Source of the DNA: Shewanella psychrotolerans
Lineage (GTDB): Bacteria > Pseudomonadota > Gammaproteobacteria > Enterobacterales > Shewanellaceae
DNA length: 64,000 bases
Direction: 5' to 3'
NCBI RefSeq assembly: GCF_019457595.1
Contig: NZ_CP080419.1
Coordinates: forward strand, 3,968,001-4,032,000
The notes under the pieces are model-generated. The model saw only the letters and a program-made list of their open reading frames with translations, did no database searches and had not been told where the DNA came from. Below are positions 53,296 through 62,053 of the stretch, piece by piece. The position numbers and the translations under genes are program-made. Numbering within the stretch: position 1 is the first letter of the stretch; each line of letters begins with the position of its first letter.

Positions 53296-54708
53296 ATGAG
53301 TAAGCAAACCGTACGTCAGCTAAAGCGAAGTGCCTTAGCACTCGCTGTTAGCGCGATGTTACTGCCAGGAGTCTGTTCTAGCCAAACGTTAGAGCAAGCA
53401 GTTGCACATACGCTGGATACCAATCCAGATATTCGCATCGCATTTAATCGCTTTAAAGCGAGAGAAGAGCAAGTTAATCAGGCAAGAGCTGGCTATATGC
53501 CAACAATTGATATTAGTGGTGGCTATGGTTGGGAGCAAACCAACAGTCCATCAACACGAAGAAAGAAAAATCAAGGTGACGTTGACGACGAAGGAGTCAT
53601 CGACTTAATGCGCGGTGAAGTCGGCTTTAGCATCAAGCAGATGCTATTTGATGGTTTCTACACATCTAGCGAAGTTGATCGTTATAGCTTTGAAGCAAGC
53701 GCCGATCAATGGGCTCTGTTCGCCGCAGCGGAAGATATGGCACTTGAAGTAGCAAGGGTTTATGTTAACTATATCCGTAGTGAACAAGTGCTAACCCTTG
53801 CCGAAAAGAACCTTCAAAGCCATAAAGACATTTACGAGCAAATTAAGCAGCGTACCGACTCAGGTCTTGGCTCAATCGCAGATCTTTCGCAAATTACAGG
53901 TCGTCTTGCTCGAGCAAATGCCAACGTAATTTCAGCTAAAAACAATTTTTATGATGCAAAAGCGCAATTTATGCGCATTGTAGAAAAAGAGCCTGAAAAT
54001 CTCATCGTGCCAGTACCTGATGATGACATGTTACCAACAGATCTTAATAGTAGCCTCAAGCTAGCACAAGATAATCACCCGATATTAAAGTCTGCATCGA
54101 GTGATATTAATGCGGCTGAAAATGAACGGTCTTCAGCACAATCAAACTATTATCCTAAGTTGTCTTTAGAACTTGGTGGTAACTGGAACGACAATTTAAA
54201 TGGTGAAGACGGTTACTCTTCATTTGCCTCACAAAATGTCGGTGGCCACAGTAACGATCTTGTTGCCATGGTCAGGGTAAAATATAACTTATTCGCAGGC
54301 GGTAAGGATTTAGCCCGTGAAAAAGAAGCGGCATACAAAGTGGGTGAAGCAAAAGAGATCCGCCAACGTGCATATCGCCAAGTCGTTGAGGGCGTTAGCC
54401 TTGCTTGGAATGCCTACGAACTGCTTGAACCACAAAAAATGTATATTCGCGATCATGTGATTGCCGCTAAGGATACACAAGTGGCTTATAGCCAGCAGTT
54501 TAATCTGGGTCAAAGAACCTTACTCGATTTACTCGATACCGAGAATGAACTATTTGAAGCTCGTAAGGATTACCTAGAAGCTGAGTACGATGAAATTATC
54601 TCAGAATACCGTATTCTAAACGCAACAGGACGACTATTAGAGTCACTTCGTGTCACACGCCCCGATGTATGGAAAGGCGAACGCGAGTACGAAGGAGGAG
54701 TTAAATAA
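53296..54708 (+). CDS. aggA: TolC-family outer-membrane channel AggA
   Basis: 470 residues. A signal peptide (LALAVSAMLLPGVCSSQ) precedes two TolC repeat halves beginning TLEQAVAHTLDTNPDI and SSLKLAQDNHPIL, each forming helices and strands of the trimeric channel. It would complete the type I exporter and hold the retention module of the adhesins. AggA of S. oneidensis is encoded at the same place. AGGGGGG precedes the ATG. The stop overlaps the next start by one base. Confidence 0.93.
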   Translation: MSKQTVRQLKRSALALAVSAMLLPGVCSSQTLEQAVAHTLDTNPDIRIAFNRFKAREEQVNQARAGYMPTIDISGGYGWEQTNSPSTRRKKNQGDVDDEGVIDLMRGEVGFSIKQMLFDGFYTSSEVDRYSFEASADQWALFAAAEDMALEVARVYVNYIRSEQVLTLAEKNLQSHKDIYEQIKQRTDSGLGSIADLSQITGRLARANANVISAKNNFYDAKAQFMRIVEKEPENLIVPVPDDDMLPTDLNSSLKLAQDNHPILKSASSDINAAENERSSAQSNYYPKLSLELGGNWNDNLNGEDGYSSFASQNVGGHSNDLVAMVRVKYNLFAGGKDLAREKEAAYKVGEAKEIRQRAYRQVVEGVSLAWNAYELLEPQKMYIRDHVIAAKDTQVAYSQQFNLGQRTLLDLLDTENELFEARKDYLEAEYDEIISEYRILNATGRLLESLRVTRPDVWKGEREYEGGVK

Positions 54709-55313
54709 TGAAAGCCTTACTTATCATCCTTAGCTTTGCCTTAATTGGCGGCTGTGCTTCTCGTGACATAGTAACCATGGACGAGCCAACAAACCAAGTC
54801 TTTGACCTCAACGATAACGATAGAGATGGTGTTATCGTTGCCAGAGAACGTTGTAATGACACGGTTCAAGGGGCTTCAATTGACAACTATGGCTGTGGAA
54901 AAATCAAACCGATTAATGAACGTCAGGAGCTTAAGATACTTTTTGCCAATGACTCTTTCTACATCGACCCTCAATATTATAACCAAGTAGAAACTGTGGC
55001 GACTTTTATGCGGCAGTTTCCAAATACTAAAGTGACAATCGAAGGTCACTGTAGTAAAACCGGCTCTTATGAGCATAACTTAACTCTGTCACAGAATAGA
55101 GCTAATGCCGTAAGTTCCTTGCTATCAGAACGCTTTGGTATAGAAAGTGATCGAGTGACAGCCATAGGTTATAGCTATGACCGTCCTGTCGATCCGACTC
55201 ATACTAAGATGGCTCATACTCGAAACCGTCGTGTTATTGCCGAACTCACAGGTGAAGATACGACTGCCGATATGAAATGGCATATCTACACGGTAGATGA
55301 ACAAGTTAAATAA
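54708..55313 (+). CDS. OmpA-like lipoprotein of the adhesin operon
   Basis: 201 residues. A lipoprotein signal with IGGC places the lipidated Cys at 16. A calcium-loop-like segment DLNDNDRDGVIVARERCNDT (thrombospondin type 3 style) follows, with a Cys pair that could form a disulfide. The OmpA peptidoglycan-binding domain (about 80-185) includes VTIEGHCSKTGSYEHN, LTLSQNRANAVSSLL and TRNRRVIAEL. It may tie the exporter to the cell wall. The same gene lies in the Shewanella bpfA locus; its task is unclear. Confidence 0.9.
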   Translation: MKALLIILSFALIGGCASRDIVTMDEPTNQVFDLNDNDRDGVIVARERCNDTVQGASIDNYGCGKIKPINERQELKILFANDSFYIDPQYYNQVETVATFMRQFPNTKVTIEGHCSKTGSYEHNLTLSQNRANAVSSLLSERFGIESDRVTAIGYSYDRPVDPTHTKMAHTRNRRVIAELTGEDTTADMKWHIYTVDEQVK

Positions 55314-55332
55314 GCAGTAATAGTCGGAGAAG

Positions 55333-56040
55333 ATGACAGCTAAACGTGGCCGGCATAAACGTTACCTTAAGGTCTGCCAATTTAGCATTATGGCACTGGC
55401 CTTGGGGTTTTCGTGCCTATACGCTTCTCCGACACAAACCTTAGACGCGAACCATATTACCGCAGCAATAGAGTCACGATATGGTGAACGCGCAGGCAAG
55501 CGTGTTAGAGCATGGTTCAAAGTATTAGATGAATCACAAGGACTGAGTGAAAAAGAGCAAATCGTTAATGTAAATAACTTTTTTAATCTTTTCCGCTTTG
55601 TCGATGACATAAAACTGTGGGGCGACAGTAATTATTGGGCGAGTCCGATGGAATTTATCGGTGTGAATGGAGGAGACTGTGAAGATTTCTCTATCGCAAA
55701 ATACTTTACCTTACTCCAGCTTGGCGTGCCCGACGATAAGATGCGTATTACCATGGTTAAAGCGACTTCGGTAAATCAGTATCATATGGTATTGGCATAT
55801 TATGAAACGCCAGGCTCGGTCCCGTTAGTGCTCGATAATTTAGACCGGGCAATAAAACCAGCAACACAACGTACAGATTTAATACCTGTATACAGTTTCA
55901 ATGGTCGGCAGCTGTGGTTAAACAAAGAGAAAGGACGTGGTGTGCTAGCGGGCTCATCTGAACGTCTTGAAAAATGGAATGATCTCAAACACAGATTGGG
56001 TGTTGAAAGACTTAAAATGCCTAAATTAAGATTGGAGTAG
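55333..56040 (+). CDS. lapG: Periplasmic cysteine protease LapG (BpfG)
   Basis: 235 residues. A bacterial transglutaminase-like cysteine protease that cuts LapA-type adhesins after the retention module. An N-terminal membrane/signal segment (about 15-32) exports it. The triad is Cys116, His151 and Asp168, with spacing close to that of Pseudomonas LapG (135, 172, 189). Asp115 and Glu117 match its calcium-binding residues. GGAGAAG precedes the ATG directly. It is followed after 8 bp by lapD, its inhibitor. Confidence 0.95.
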   Translation: MTAKRGRHKRYLKVCQFSIMALALGFSCLYASPTQTLDANHITAAIESRYGERAGKRVRAWFKVLDESQGLSEKEQIVNVNNFFNLFRFVDDIKLWGDSNYWASPMEFIGVNGGDCEDFSIAKYFTLLQLGVPDDKMRITMVKATSVNQYHMVLAYYETPGSVPLVLDNLDRAIKPATQRTDLIPVYSFNGRQLWLNKEKGRGVLAGSSERLEKWNDLKHRLGVERLKMPKLRLE

Positions 56041-56048
56041 CTAGAACA

Positions 56049-57971
56049 ATGACACTGTTTCGACAGATATACTCACTGCTATTTGGCCTGTTTCTGGTCG
56101 TTGTCATCAGCTTAGCTTATGTGCAATTTACCGAAACCCAGAGCTTTCTCACCAAGCAAATGGAGTCTGACCTTAACAATACTAGCAATAGTTTAGGGAT
56201 AATGTTGGTGCCTGATCTTGAGGCTGGAGATATCGTCGGTGCCGAGACGCTGATCAATGTTATTTTTGAAGGTGGCTATTACCAACAAGTTAAATTGACT
56301 TGGCTAGTTGATGGTAAGCAACAAGTATGGGAAAACCCAGTCAAGATCCAAGGCGTTCCTCAGTGGTTTATTGACTTAGGCTTCTTTGACACTATTAGTC
56401 GTAAAAGCACGATCACATCTGGTTGGTTGCAATTAGCACAACTCGAGATTACGGCACATCCTGGCTTTGGTTATAACGAGCTGTGGCGCACCCTGACTAA
56501 TGCTATTATCGTTATTTCAATACTGTTTTTATTAGCGATTGTACTCGCTCGTTTCGGACTTACCTGGATTCTCAAACCTCTCCATGAAATTGCTGAACAC
56601 GCCACCGAAATAGCCCAACGCAAATTTGGTCCGGATATGAAACTCCCAAAAACATCCGAGCTCAAAGCTGTTGTCGAAGCCTTTAATAGCATGTCTCATC
56701 AGCTGAAACAGATTTTTAGTTCATTAGATGAAGAAGTAACAGAGCTAAGAAAGAAAAACTTAGTAGATCAAGTTTCTGGCCTCCCAAATCGTCAATATAT
56801 GATGGGAAGATTAAATAGCTGGTTAAGTGAGCCCAACAATGGCTCCCTAATGATGGCAAAGTTTGACTGGCTTGAAGAGGTCCACAGTAAGTACGGTTAT
56901 CAAGTGCGCGATGAAACCATTCGTCTACTTGCAGAAAAAATGAAAGATCAACTAGATGAAGTTGCTCCCTCGGTTATTGCCCGTATTGCCGCCTACGAAT
57001 TTGCTTTCCTAATCACCAGCGCAGAACAGGAACAAAGTAATAAGTACTTACAAACCTTGATAAGAACGGTAAATCAAGAGATATCAAAAGCGGGCTGTAA
57101 ACCGAATGAACAGTTTGCCATTGGTATTGCCCATAGAACGGATCATATGACAGTAACGGACATACTGGCACAAACGGATAATGCTTTACAGAAAGCGGTG
57201 GCCGACAATAAGGTTTTCCATTGGTTTGAAAGTACTGAGAAACAGCTTTATACCAGAGAGCAGTGGCGTCATCACTTAAGTGAAGCGATCACAAATAAGA
57301 ATTTCCAATTTAAATGGCAGCCAGTCTACCTTTCGGACAAAAATGAAATCGTGCAACGAGAACTGTATTGCCAACTCAATATCGGCGATAAAGAGATCCA
57401 TGCGGGACAATTTATGCCTTATGTCGAACTGCTGTCATTGGGTTCCCTCTTGGATCGCTGTCTAATCGAAACCATTGCAGAAAATGGCCTGCTAGAGCGT
57501 AACTTTGAACCGATTGCGATCAACCTGACGTTCCATAGTCTGAGCGACCCTGAGTTCCATCGCTGGCTAAACAAGTTCCTTCGTCATACCGAGCTTGCGC
57601 CAAGAATTGTTTTCGATATCCCCGAGGCAGGTGTCTACAGCGATCCAGATGCCTGTCAGGCTCTATGCGCAATCATTAGAGACAATGGGGCTCACTTTGG
57701 CATAGATCATTTTGGTCGTCAGTTTGGCTCCATGTCGTACCTACAGATGCTCAGACCGAGTTACGTCAAACTTGATCAATCCTTTGCGTATTACGATGAA
57801 AATGAACACAGTAGCGAGCTATGCCGCGCCCTAGTCAACGTAGCACGAGGGCTAGATATTCAGATCATTGTCACTGGCATTCAGGAGCAGCCACAACTGG
57901 CTCGATTTGAACCACTTAAGACTAATGCTTACATGGGTTATATTTACCCTCCTGAAAGAGTCACCCTTTAG
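56049..57971 (+). CDS. lapD: Inner-membrane c-di-GMP receptor LapD (BpfD)
   Basis: 640 residues. An N-terminal membrane helix (about 9-24), a periplasmic domain (about 25-150) that holds LapG, a second helix (about 152-175), HAMP, then GGDEF and EAL domains. The GGDEF site reads AAYEF (about 314) and the EAL site reads ELY (about 437), so neither enzyme activity is expected. The EAL fold should bind c-di-GMP and signal outward, as in Pseudomonas LapD: bound receptor captures LapG and the adhesins stay on the cell; when c-di-GMP falls LapG is freed. Last gene of the operon. Confidence 0.94.
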   Translation: MTLFRQIYSLLFGLFLVVVISLAYVQFTETQSFLTKQMESDLNNTSNSLGIMLVPDLEAGDIVGAETLINVIFEGGYYQQVKLTWLVDGKQQVWENPVKIQGVPQWFIDLGFFDTISRKSTITSGWLQLAQLEITAHPGFGYNELWRTLTNAIIVISILFLLAIVLARFGLTWILKPLHEIAEHATEIAQRKFGPDMKLPKTSELKAVVEAFNSMSHQLKQIFSSLDEEVTELRKKNLVDQVSGLPNRQYMMGRLNSWLSEPNNGSLMMAKFDWLEEVHSKYGYQVRDETIRLLAEKMKDQLDEVAPSVIARIAAYEFAFLITSAEQEQSNKYLQTLIRTVNQEISKAGCKPNEQFAIGIAHRTDHMTVTDILAQTDNALQKAVADNKVFHWFESTEKQLYTREQWRHHLSEAITNKNFQFKWQPVYLSDKNEIVQRELYCQLNIGDKEIHAGQFMPYVELLSLGSLLDRCLIETIAENGLLERNFEPIAINLTFHSLSDPEFHRWLNKFLRHTELAPRIVFDIPEAGVYSDPDACQALCAIIRDNGAHFGIDHFGRQFGSMSYLQMLRPSYVKLDQSFAYYDENEHSSELCRALVNVARGLDIQIIVTGIQEQPQLARFEPLKTNAYMGYIYPPERVTL

Positions 57972-57976
57972 ATATG

Positions 57977-58001
57977 AAGGCTGCCAAATGGCAGCCTTTT
58001 T
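57977..58001 (+). terminator. Terminator of the secretion/lapGD operon
   Basis: AAGGCTGCC-AAAT-GGCAGCC followed by TTTTT, 5 bp after the lapD stop. Confidence 0.92.
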
Positions 58002-58038
58002 ATTAAAAAGACACCTTGAAATGCAAAAGTAACGATTT

Positions 58039-58303
58039 ATACCAATCAGTATAAGAAAGTGATCTACTCAGCGTGTTTTTTGGCAACTAATTCAAGGCGA
58101 ATGGACGATGGAATGGTCACTCCCTTGTGAGGCCGTTCAACGCAGAACTAGGAAGCCAAAAACACGCCTAACAGGCGAGTTTTAGCGCTTTCGATGCTGT
58201 GTTAACGAGTTTGACCGTAGAACAACTATGCTCTTCACTCGTTGCCTTGCCTCATAAGCGCTAAATTCTCGCTGAGCGATCACATCTTTATACTAATTGG
58301 TAT
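58039..58303. mobile_element. MITE-like element, copy 1 (265 bp)
   Basis: The ends ATACCAATCAGTATAAGAAA and the inverse of ATACCAATTAGTATAAAGAT form imperfect terminal inverted repeats of about 26 bp, both continuing into GTGATC. No reading frame of note lies inside. A related copy is at 61852-62045. The size, inverted ends and lack of a gene suggest a nonautonomous transposable element. The target duplication could not be fixed. With its flanks it fills the gene-free stretch 58004-58414. Confidence 0.7.
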
Positions 58304-58414
58304 TATAACGGTAGATATCAGCCTTATCGCGGGTTTATGCCAATTGCATTAAAACTTATACAAGGTGACTCCCCACACCGTTATAGGCCCCTCCTCTGCA
58401 GAACACTAGAAACG

Positions 58415-58446
58415 AAAAAAGCCTTCTGATTTCTCAGAAGGCTTTT
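58415..58446 (-). terminator. Terminator of the tRNA operon
   Basis: On the minus strand AAAAGCCTTCTGA-GAAA-TCAGAAGGC is followed by TTTTTT, just after the last tRNA-Pro. Confidence 0.9.
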
Positions 58447-58452
58447 CGAAAG

Positions 58453-58529
<77 letters not shown>

Positions 58530-58582
58530 AAAATCTTTTTTTACTAAATACCGACTCTAATAAGAATCACTATTTTTAAATG

Positions 58583-58659
<77 letters not shown>

Positions 58660-58728
58660 AGTCTCTATTTTAACAAACAAGTAGTAGATGTTTTATGAGG
58701 TCGCCCTCGATACTTCATAAGGAAGTAA

Positions 58729-58805
58729 TGGGGTGACTGATGGGACTTGAACCCACGACAACCGGAATCACAATCCGGGGCTCTACCAACTGAGCTACAA
58801 TCACC
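58729..58805 (-). tRNA. tRNA-His (anticodon GTG)
   Basis: GTGATTGTAGCTCAGTTGG start, anticodon stem and loop CCGGATTGTGATTCCGG, T arm GTGGGTTCAAGTCCCAT and CCA at the end. An extra G at position -1 opposite a C before CCA is present, the identity element of tRNA-His. Confidence 0.96.
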
Positions 58806-58849
58806 ACTGATATTACTACTTATTTTGCTAACTTTGCTTCAACTCCAAC

Positions 58850-58926
58850 TGGTGCACCCAGAAGGATTCGAACCCTCGGCCTCACCCTCCGGAGGGGTGC
58901 GCTCTATCCAGCTGAGCTATGGGTGC
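58850..58926 (-). tRNA. tRNA-Arg (anticodon CCG)
   Basis: GCACCCATAGCTCAGCTGG start, anticodon stem and loop CACCCCTCCGGAGGGTG with CCG, T arm GAGGGTTCGAATCCTTC, acceptor GCACCCA/TGGGTGC and CCA. First gene of the operon. It corresponds to E. coli argX, which is also followed by the His tRNA. Confidence 0.96.
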
Positions 58927-58946
58927 CTGCCTTGTTAGCGCCGCAT

Positions 58947-58975
58947 ATAGTATGGATTATTTCACGTAGAGTCTA
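58947..58975 (-). promoter_or_regulatory. Promoter of the tRNA operon
   Basis: On the minus strand TAGACT (-35, 58970-58975), 17-bp spacer and TACTAT (-10, 58947-58952) are followed by ATGCGGCGC, a GC-rich discriminator typical of stringently controlled stable RNA promoters. Confidence 0.65.
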
Positions 58976-59162
58976 TAGCAAACTCAGATTTTTTTACTCG
59001 TTTGCTCAACTTTTAGCAGATTAATGTCAATTTAAACCACAAACAGTCAATTTTAAGCTATCACAGTCAAAATAATGACTTGGTAGTGATGTTTTTTTAT
59101 GCTATTTATAGATATTATTCAAAATCCTTATGCTGCATATAATAATAACGATTGGCGGAGCC

Positions 59163-61805
59163 ATGTTTAGGGAAAAAACAGACCTGCTTTCACCTCGTGA
59201 AATTGGGCGCTTATATAAAAGGATTAGTCGTTTAAAAAGCTTAGCGCTAAAATATAAACGATCTGAAGTAGTCCAAAATACTTTGTTCGACATATCGAAT
59301 CTTGCGGCTACAGTCGAACGAGAGGATGAATTCTATTCTGGCATTCAGAGTAGTCTGAATAAACTGCTTCCCGCAGACAATTTTTTCATCGCCATACTCA
59401 ATCAAATCACAGGTGATCTCAATATTCCTTTTTGGGTTGATGAGAAAGACCCTCACCCAAGTGAACTCTATCCTTTAGAAGATATCTCCAGCAAGCTGTT
59501 TAGTGGTTTAACCGGTTATGTGTTGAAACAAAAAAAGACTTTACTGTGCGACAGTGACAAATTCGAAGAGCTTGTTTCGAGCGGTGAAATCGTCAGTCGA
59601 GGTTCCGATTGCCATCTGTGGTTAGGTGTTCCAATTTATAATGGTGAGCAGGCTATTGGTGTCATAGTGGTTCAAAGTTATAACAAAGAAATCAACTATG
59701 GCGATATTGAAGTCGAGCTGATGACCTTCATTAGCCAACATATTTCAGGTGTTATAGAGAGAGTTCAACATCGACACCATCTTGAAGCCGCTATTAAACA
59801 TAGAACCAAAGAGCTAAGCGTGGCCTATGACAAACTCAAACAAGAGGTGACCGAAAGACGTCGAGCAGAAAATTTACAGAAATCACTTTTCGAGATTGCC
59901 GAGCTTTCCAATTCCAATCTAGATGACAACACCTTTTATGCTGAATTACACCGGGTGATTAGCCACCTTCTTCCAGCGAATAACTGTTATATAGGTCTAT
60001 TAGATGAGAGCAATCGCTACTTACAATTTCCGTTCTATGTATCGCAACTAAACGTAGGCGCACCTAAAAGACGTCCTTTTTCCGACGGATTGACTGAGTT
60101 TATATTAAAGCAGAAAAAGCCTCTGCTGCTCGATAACAATGACATTAAGTCACTCATCGCTTCAAAACAACTTTATGCTAAGGCGCCGCAACTCAATTAC
60201 ACCGAAACCATCTATCAGTGGATAGGTGTGCCTTTATTTATCCAAGGTATCGTTAAAGGCGCATTGACGATTTACAGCTTCACCCCGTCGCAGACCTACC
60301 AAGAAAAGGATTTAGATCTACTGACCTTTGTTTCGCAGCATATTGCAACGGCAATTGAACGAAAATTGTCAGCCGAGTCGCTGAGGCAAAGCTACGAACA
60401 GCTAGAGGAAAAGGTCACAGAGCGCACCCGAGCGCTTGCAATGCTAAATCAGGATCTCGAAAAAGAAATTGCACAACGTTGTAAGGTAGAACAGCAACTC
60501 GTTCACGATGCTAGCCATGATACCCTTACAGGGCTGCCTAACCGTGCTCGTTTCATGGAAAGATTATCTCAAGGCATTAAGCATGTTCGTCGTCATGGAT
60601 TAGATAGGTTTGCCATACTGTTTATTGATTTAGACCGCTTCAAATTGATCAATGATACTTTAGGTCATTTACAGGGGGATAAATTTCTCATCGAAACCGC
60701 ACGTCGACTGAATTTATGCATTAGAGACAATGATACGTTAGCTCGGATCGGCGGTGATGAGTTTGTCATATTACTCGACAGCATTAATGACACCCGCGAT
60801 GCAATCGAAGTAACCGAGCGCATTTTAGGCGAACTATCTCAGCCTTATGAACTGGCAAATCAAAGTTTTACCTCTGGTGCAAGTATAGGTATTTCATTTA
60901 GCAGTCGAAACAGTACCGACACCAGTGAATCTATACTTAGAGATGCTGATGCCGCTATGTACCAAGCCAAATCAAATGGCAAAGGTTGTTATGTCATCTA
61001 TGACAACAGCATCAGTCAACAGAAATCACATGACATCACTTTAGAGATAGAGCTACGGGAGGCTATTGCTAAAAAGGCCTTAGCGTTACAATATTTTCCA
61101 GTGATGACGCTCGATTCTGAAAAAGTCATCGCTCTCGAGCCCAAATTATATTGGCAACATTCCCAATTAGGTAAGATCAAACAAGCACAGCTTAACAATA
61201 TTGCCGAGCACTGTAATTTAACCAAAGAGTTAGACCTATATCTATTTGATCAAATTAATAAAGACTATCCTAAGCTTGCCACAGTCATTGAAAGCCATAC
61301 TCAGTTGCATATTGAAATCTCAAGCGAACATTTAAAGCATAAACATGCGGTACGTAAACTTAAGAATCGTATAAAAGAGTGTTATTTTAAGCCTGATAAT
61401 TTATGGATATTTTTTGACGAGAAATCATTTGTACAAGACAGTGACAGTCATATCAACACCTTCAATATGTTAAGTAAACTACAACTCAATATTGGACTAA
61501 GCGCCTATGGCAGTGCCCACAGTGCTTTGAGTTGTTTAAGCTTTTTGCCCCTTAGCGGCCTAAAACTCGATCCTAGCTACATTAGCCACTTAAATGATCC
61601 ACAGCACAAGAAGTTACTTAAGGCCCACCAGCTAGCCGCTGAAGCATTAGATCTCACTCTTTACGTACAAGGTGTTAAAACCGAAATGCAGCGGCAACAG
61701 CTCGCGAGTTTGGGTTTTTTCGCAGGTCAAGGTCTGGCATTAGGTGAGTCAATTAAGCCTAAAACACTACCAATAGCAGATGACGATACCAGTTTATATG
61801 CATAG
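59163..61805 (+). CDS. GAF-GAF-GGDEF protein with degenerate EAL domain
   Basis: 880 residues from the ATG at 59163, which has GGAG 2 nt upstream; the frame opens at 59130 without a site. Two GAF-like sensor domains (about 30-205 and 245-405) are each followed by a coiled coil. The GGDEF domain is intact (ARIGGDEFVILL, about 530) with an RDND inhibitory site five residues before, so it should make c-di-GMP. The EAL domain has lost its motif (ALEPKLYW) and the loop DDFGTG (SAYGSA), so it should not degrade it. No membrane helix is seen: a cytoplasmic diguanylate cyclase. It could feed LapD, but the link is by function and distance only. Confidence 0.9.
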   Translation: MFREKTDLLSPREIGRLYKRISRLKSLALKYKRSEVVQNTLFDISNLAATVEREDEFYSGIQSSLNKLLPADNFFIAILNQITGDLNIPFWVDEKDPHPSELYPLEDISSKLFSGLTGYVLKQKKTLLCDSDKFEELVSSGEIVSRGSDCHLWLGVPIYNGEQAIGVIVVQSYNKEINYGDIEVELMTFISQHISGVIERVQHRHHLEAAIKHRTKELSVAYDKLKQEVTERRRAENLQKSLFEIAELSNSNLDDNTFYAELHRVISHLLPANNCYIGLLDESNRYLQFPFYVSQLNVGAPKRRPFSDGLTEFILKQKKPLLLDNNDIKSLIASKQLYAKAPQLNYTETIYQWIGVPLFIQGIVKGALTIYSFTPSQTYQEKDLDLLTFVSQHIATAIERKLSAESLRQSYEQLEEKVTERTRALAMLNQDLEKEIAQRCKVEQQLVHDASHDTLTGLPNRARFMERLSQGIKHVRRHGLDRFAILFIDLDRFKLINDTLGHLQGDKFLIETARRLNLCIRDNDTLARIGGDEFVILLDSINDTRDAIEVTERILGELSQPYELANQSFTSGASIGISFSSRNSTDTSESILRDADAAMYQAKSNGKGCYVIYDNSISQQKSHDITLEIELREAIAKKALALQYFPVMTLDSEKVIALEPKLYWQHSQLGKIKQAQLNNIAEHCNLTKELDLYLFDQINKDYPKLATVIESHTQLHIEISSEHLKHKHAVRKLKNRIKECYFKPDNLWIFFDEKSFVQDSDSHINTFNMLSKLQLNIGLSAYGSAHSALSCLSFLPLSGLKLDPSYISHLNDPQHKKLLKAHQLAAEALDLTLYVQGVKTEMQRQQLASLGFFAGQGLALGESIKPKTLPIADDDTSLYA

Positions 61806-61851
61806 CCTAAAGTAAGAGCAGCAGAAGCCCCCCCAATTGCATTACACCATA

Positions 61852-62045
61852 ATACCAATCAGTATAAGAAAGTGATCTACTCAAGGTGTTGTTTGGCAGC
61901 TAATTCAAGACGAATAGGTGATGGAAGGGTTGCTCCCTTGCGAGGACATTCAACGAAGAAGTCGGCAGCCCAAAACACTCACCTTTTTATCCAAGAGATG
62001 TGGATGATAGAAAGGTTGTTCCCTTTTCGCCAATGCCATTGGTAT
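61852..62045. mobile_element. MITE-like element, copy 2 (shortened, 194 bp)
   Basis: The first 120 bases or so closely follow copy 1 at 58039 (ATACCAATCAGTATAAGAAA, then a similar GTGATCTACTCA and CTCCCTTG segment). The right half is shorter and different and ends in ATTGGTAT, which matches only the outer 8 bases of the terminal repeat. It ends 8 bp from the rep stop codon. Confidence 0.65.
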
Positions 62046-62053
62046 AAGGTGCA

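Noticed and set aside
58747-58938. 63-codon plus-strand open frame containing HPEGFEPSASPSGG
   Set aside because: It is an antisense reading through the tRNA-His and tRNA-Arg genes, a common false call at tRNA loci.
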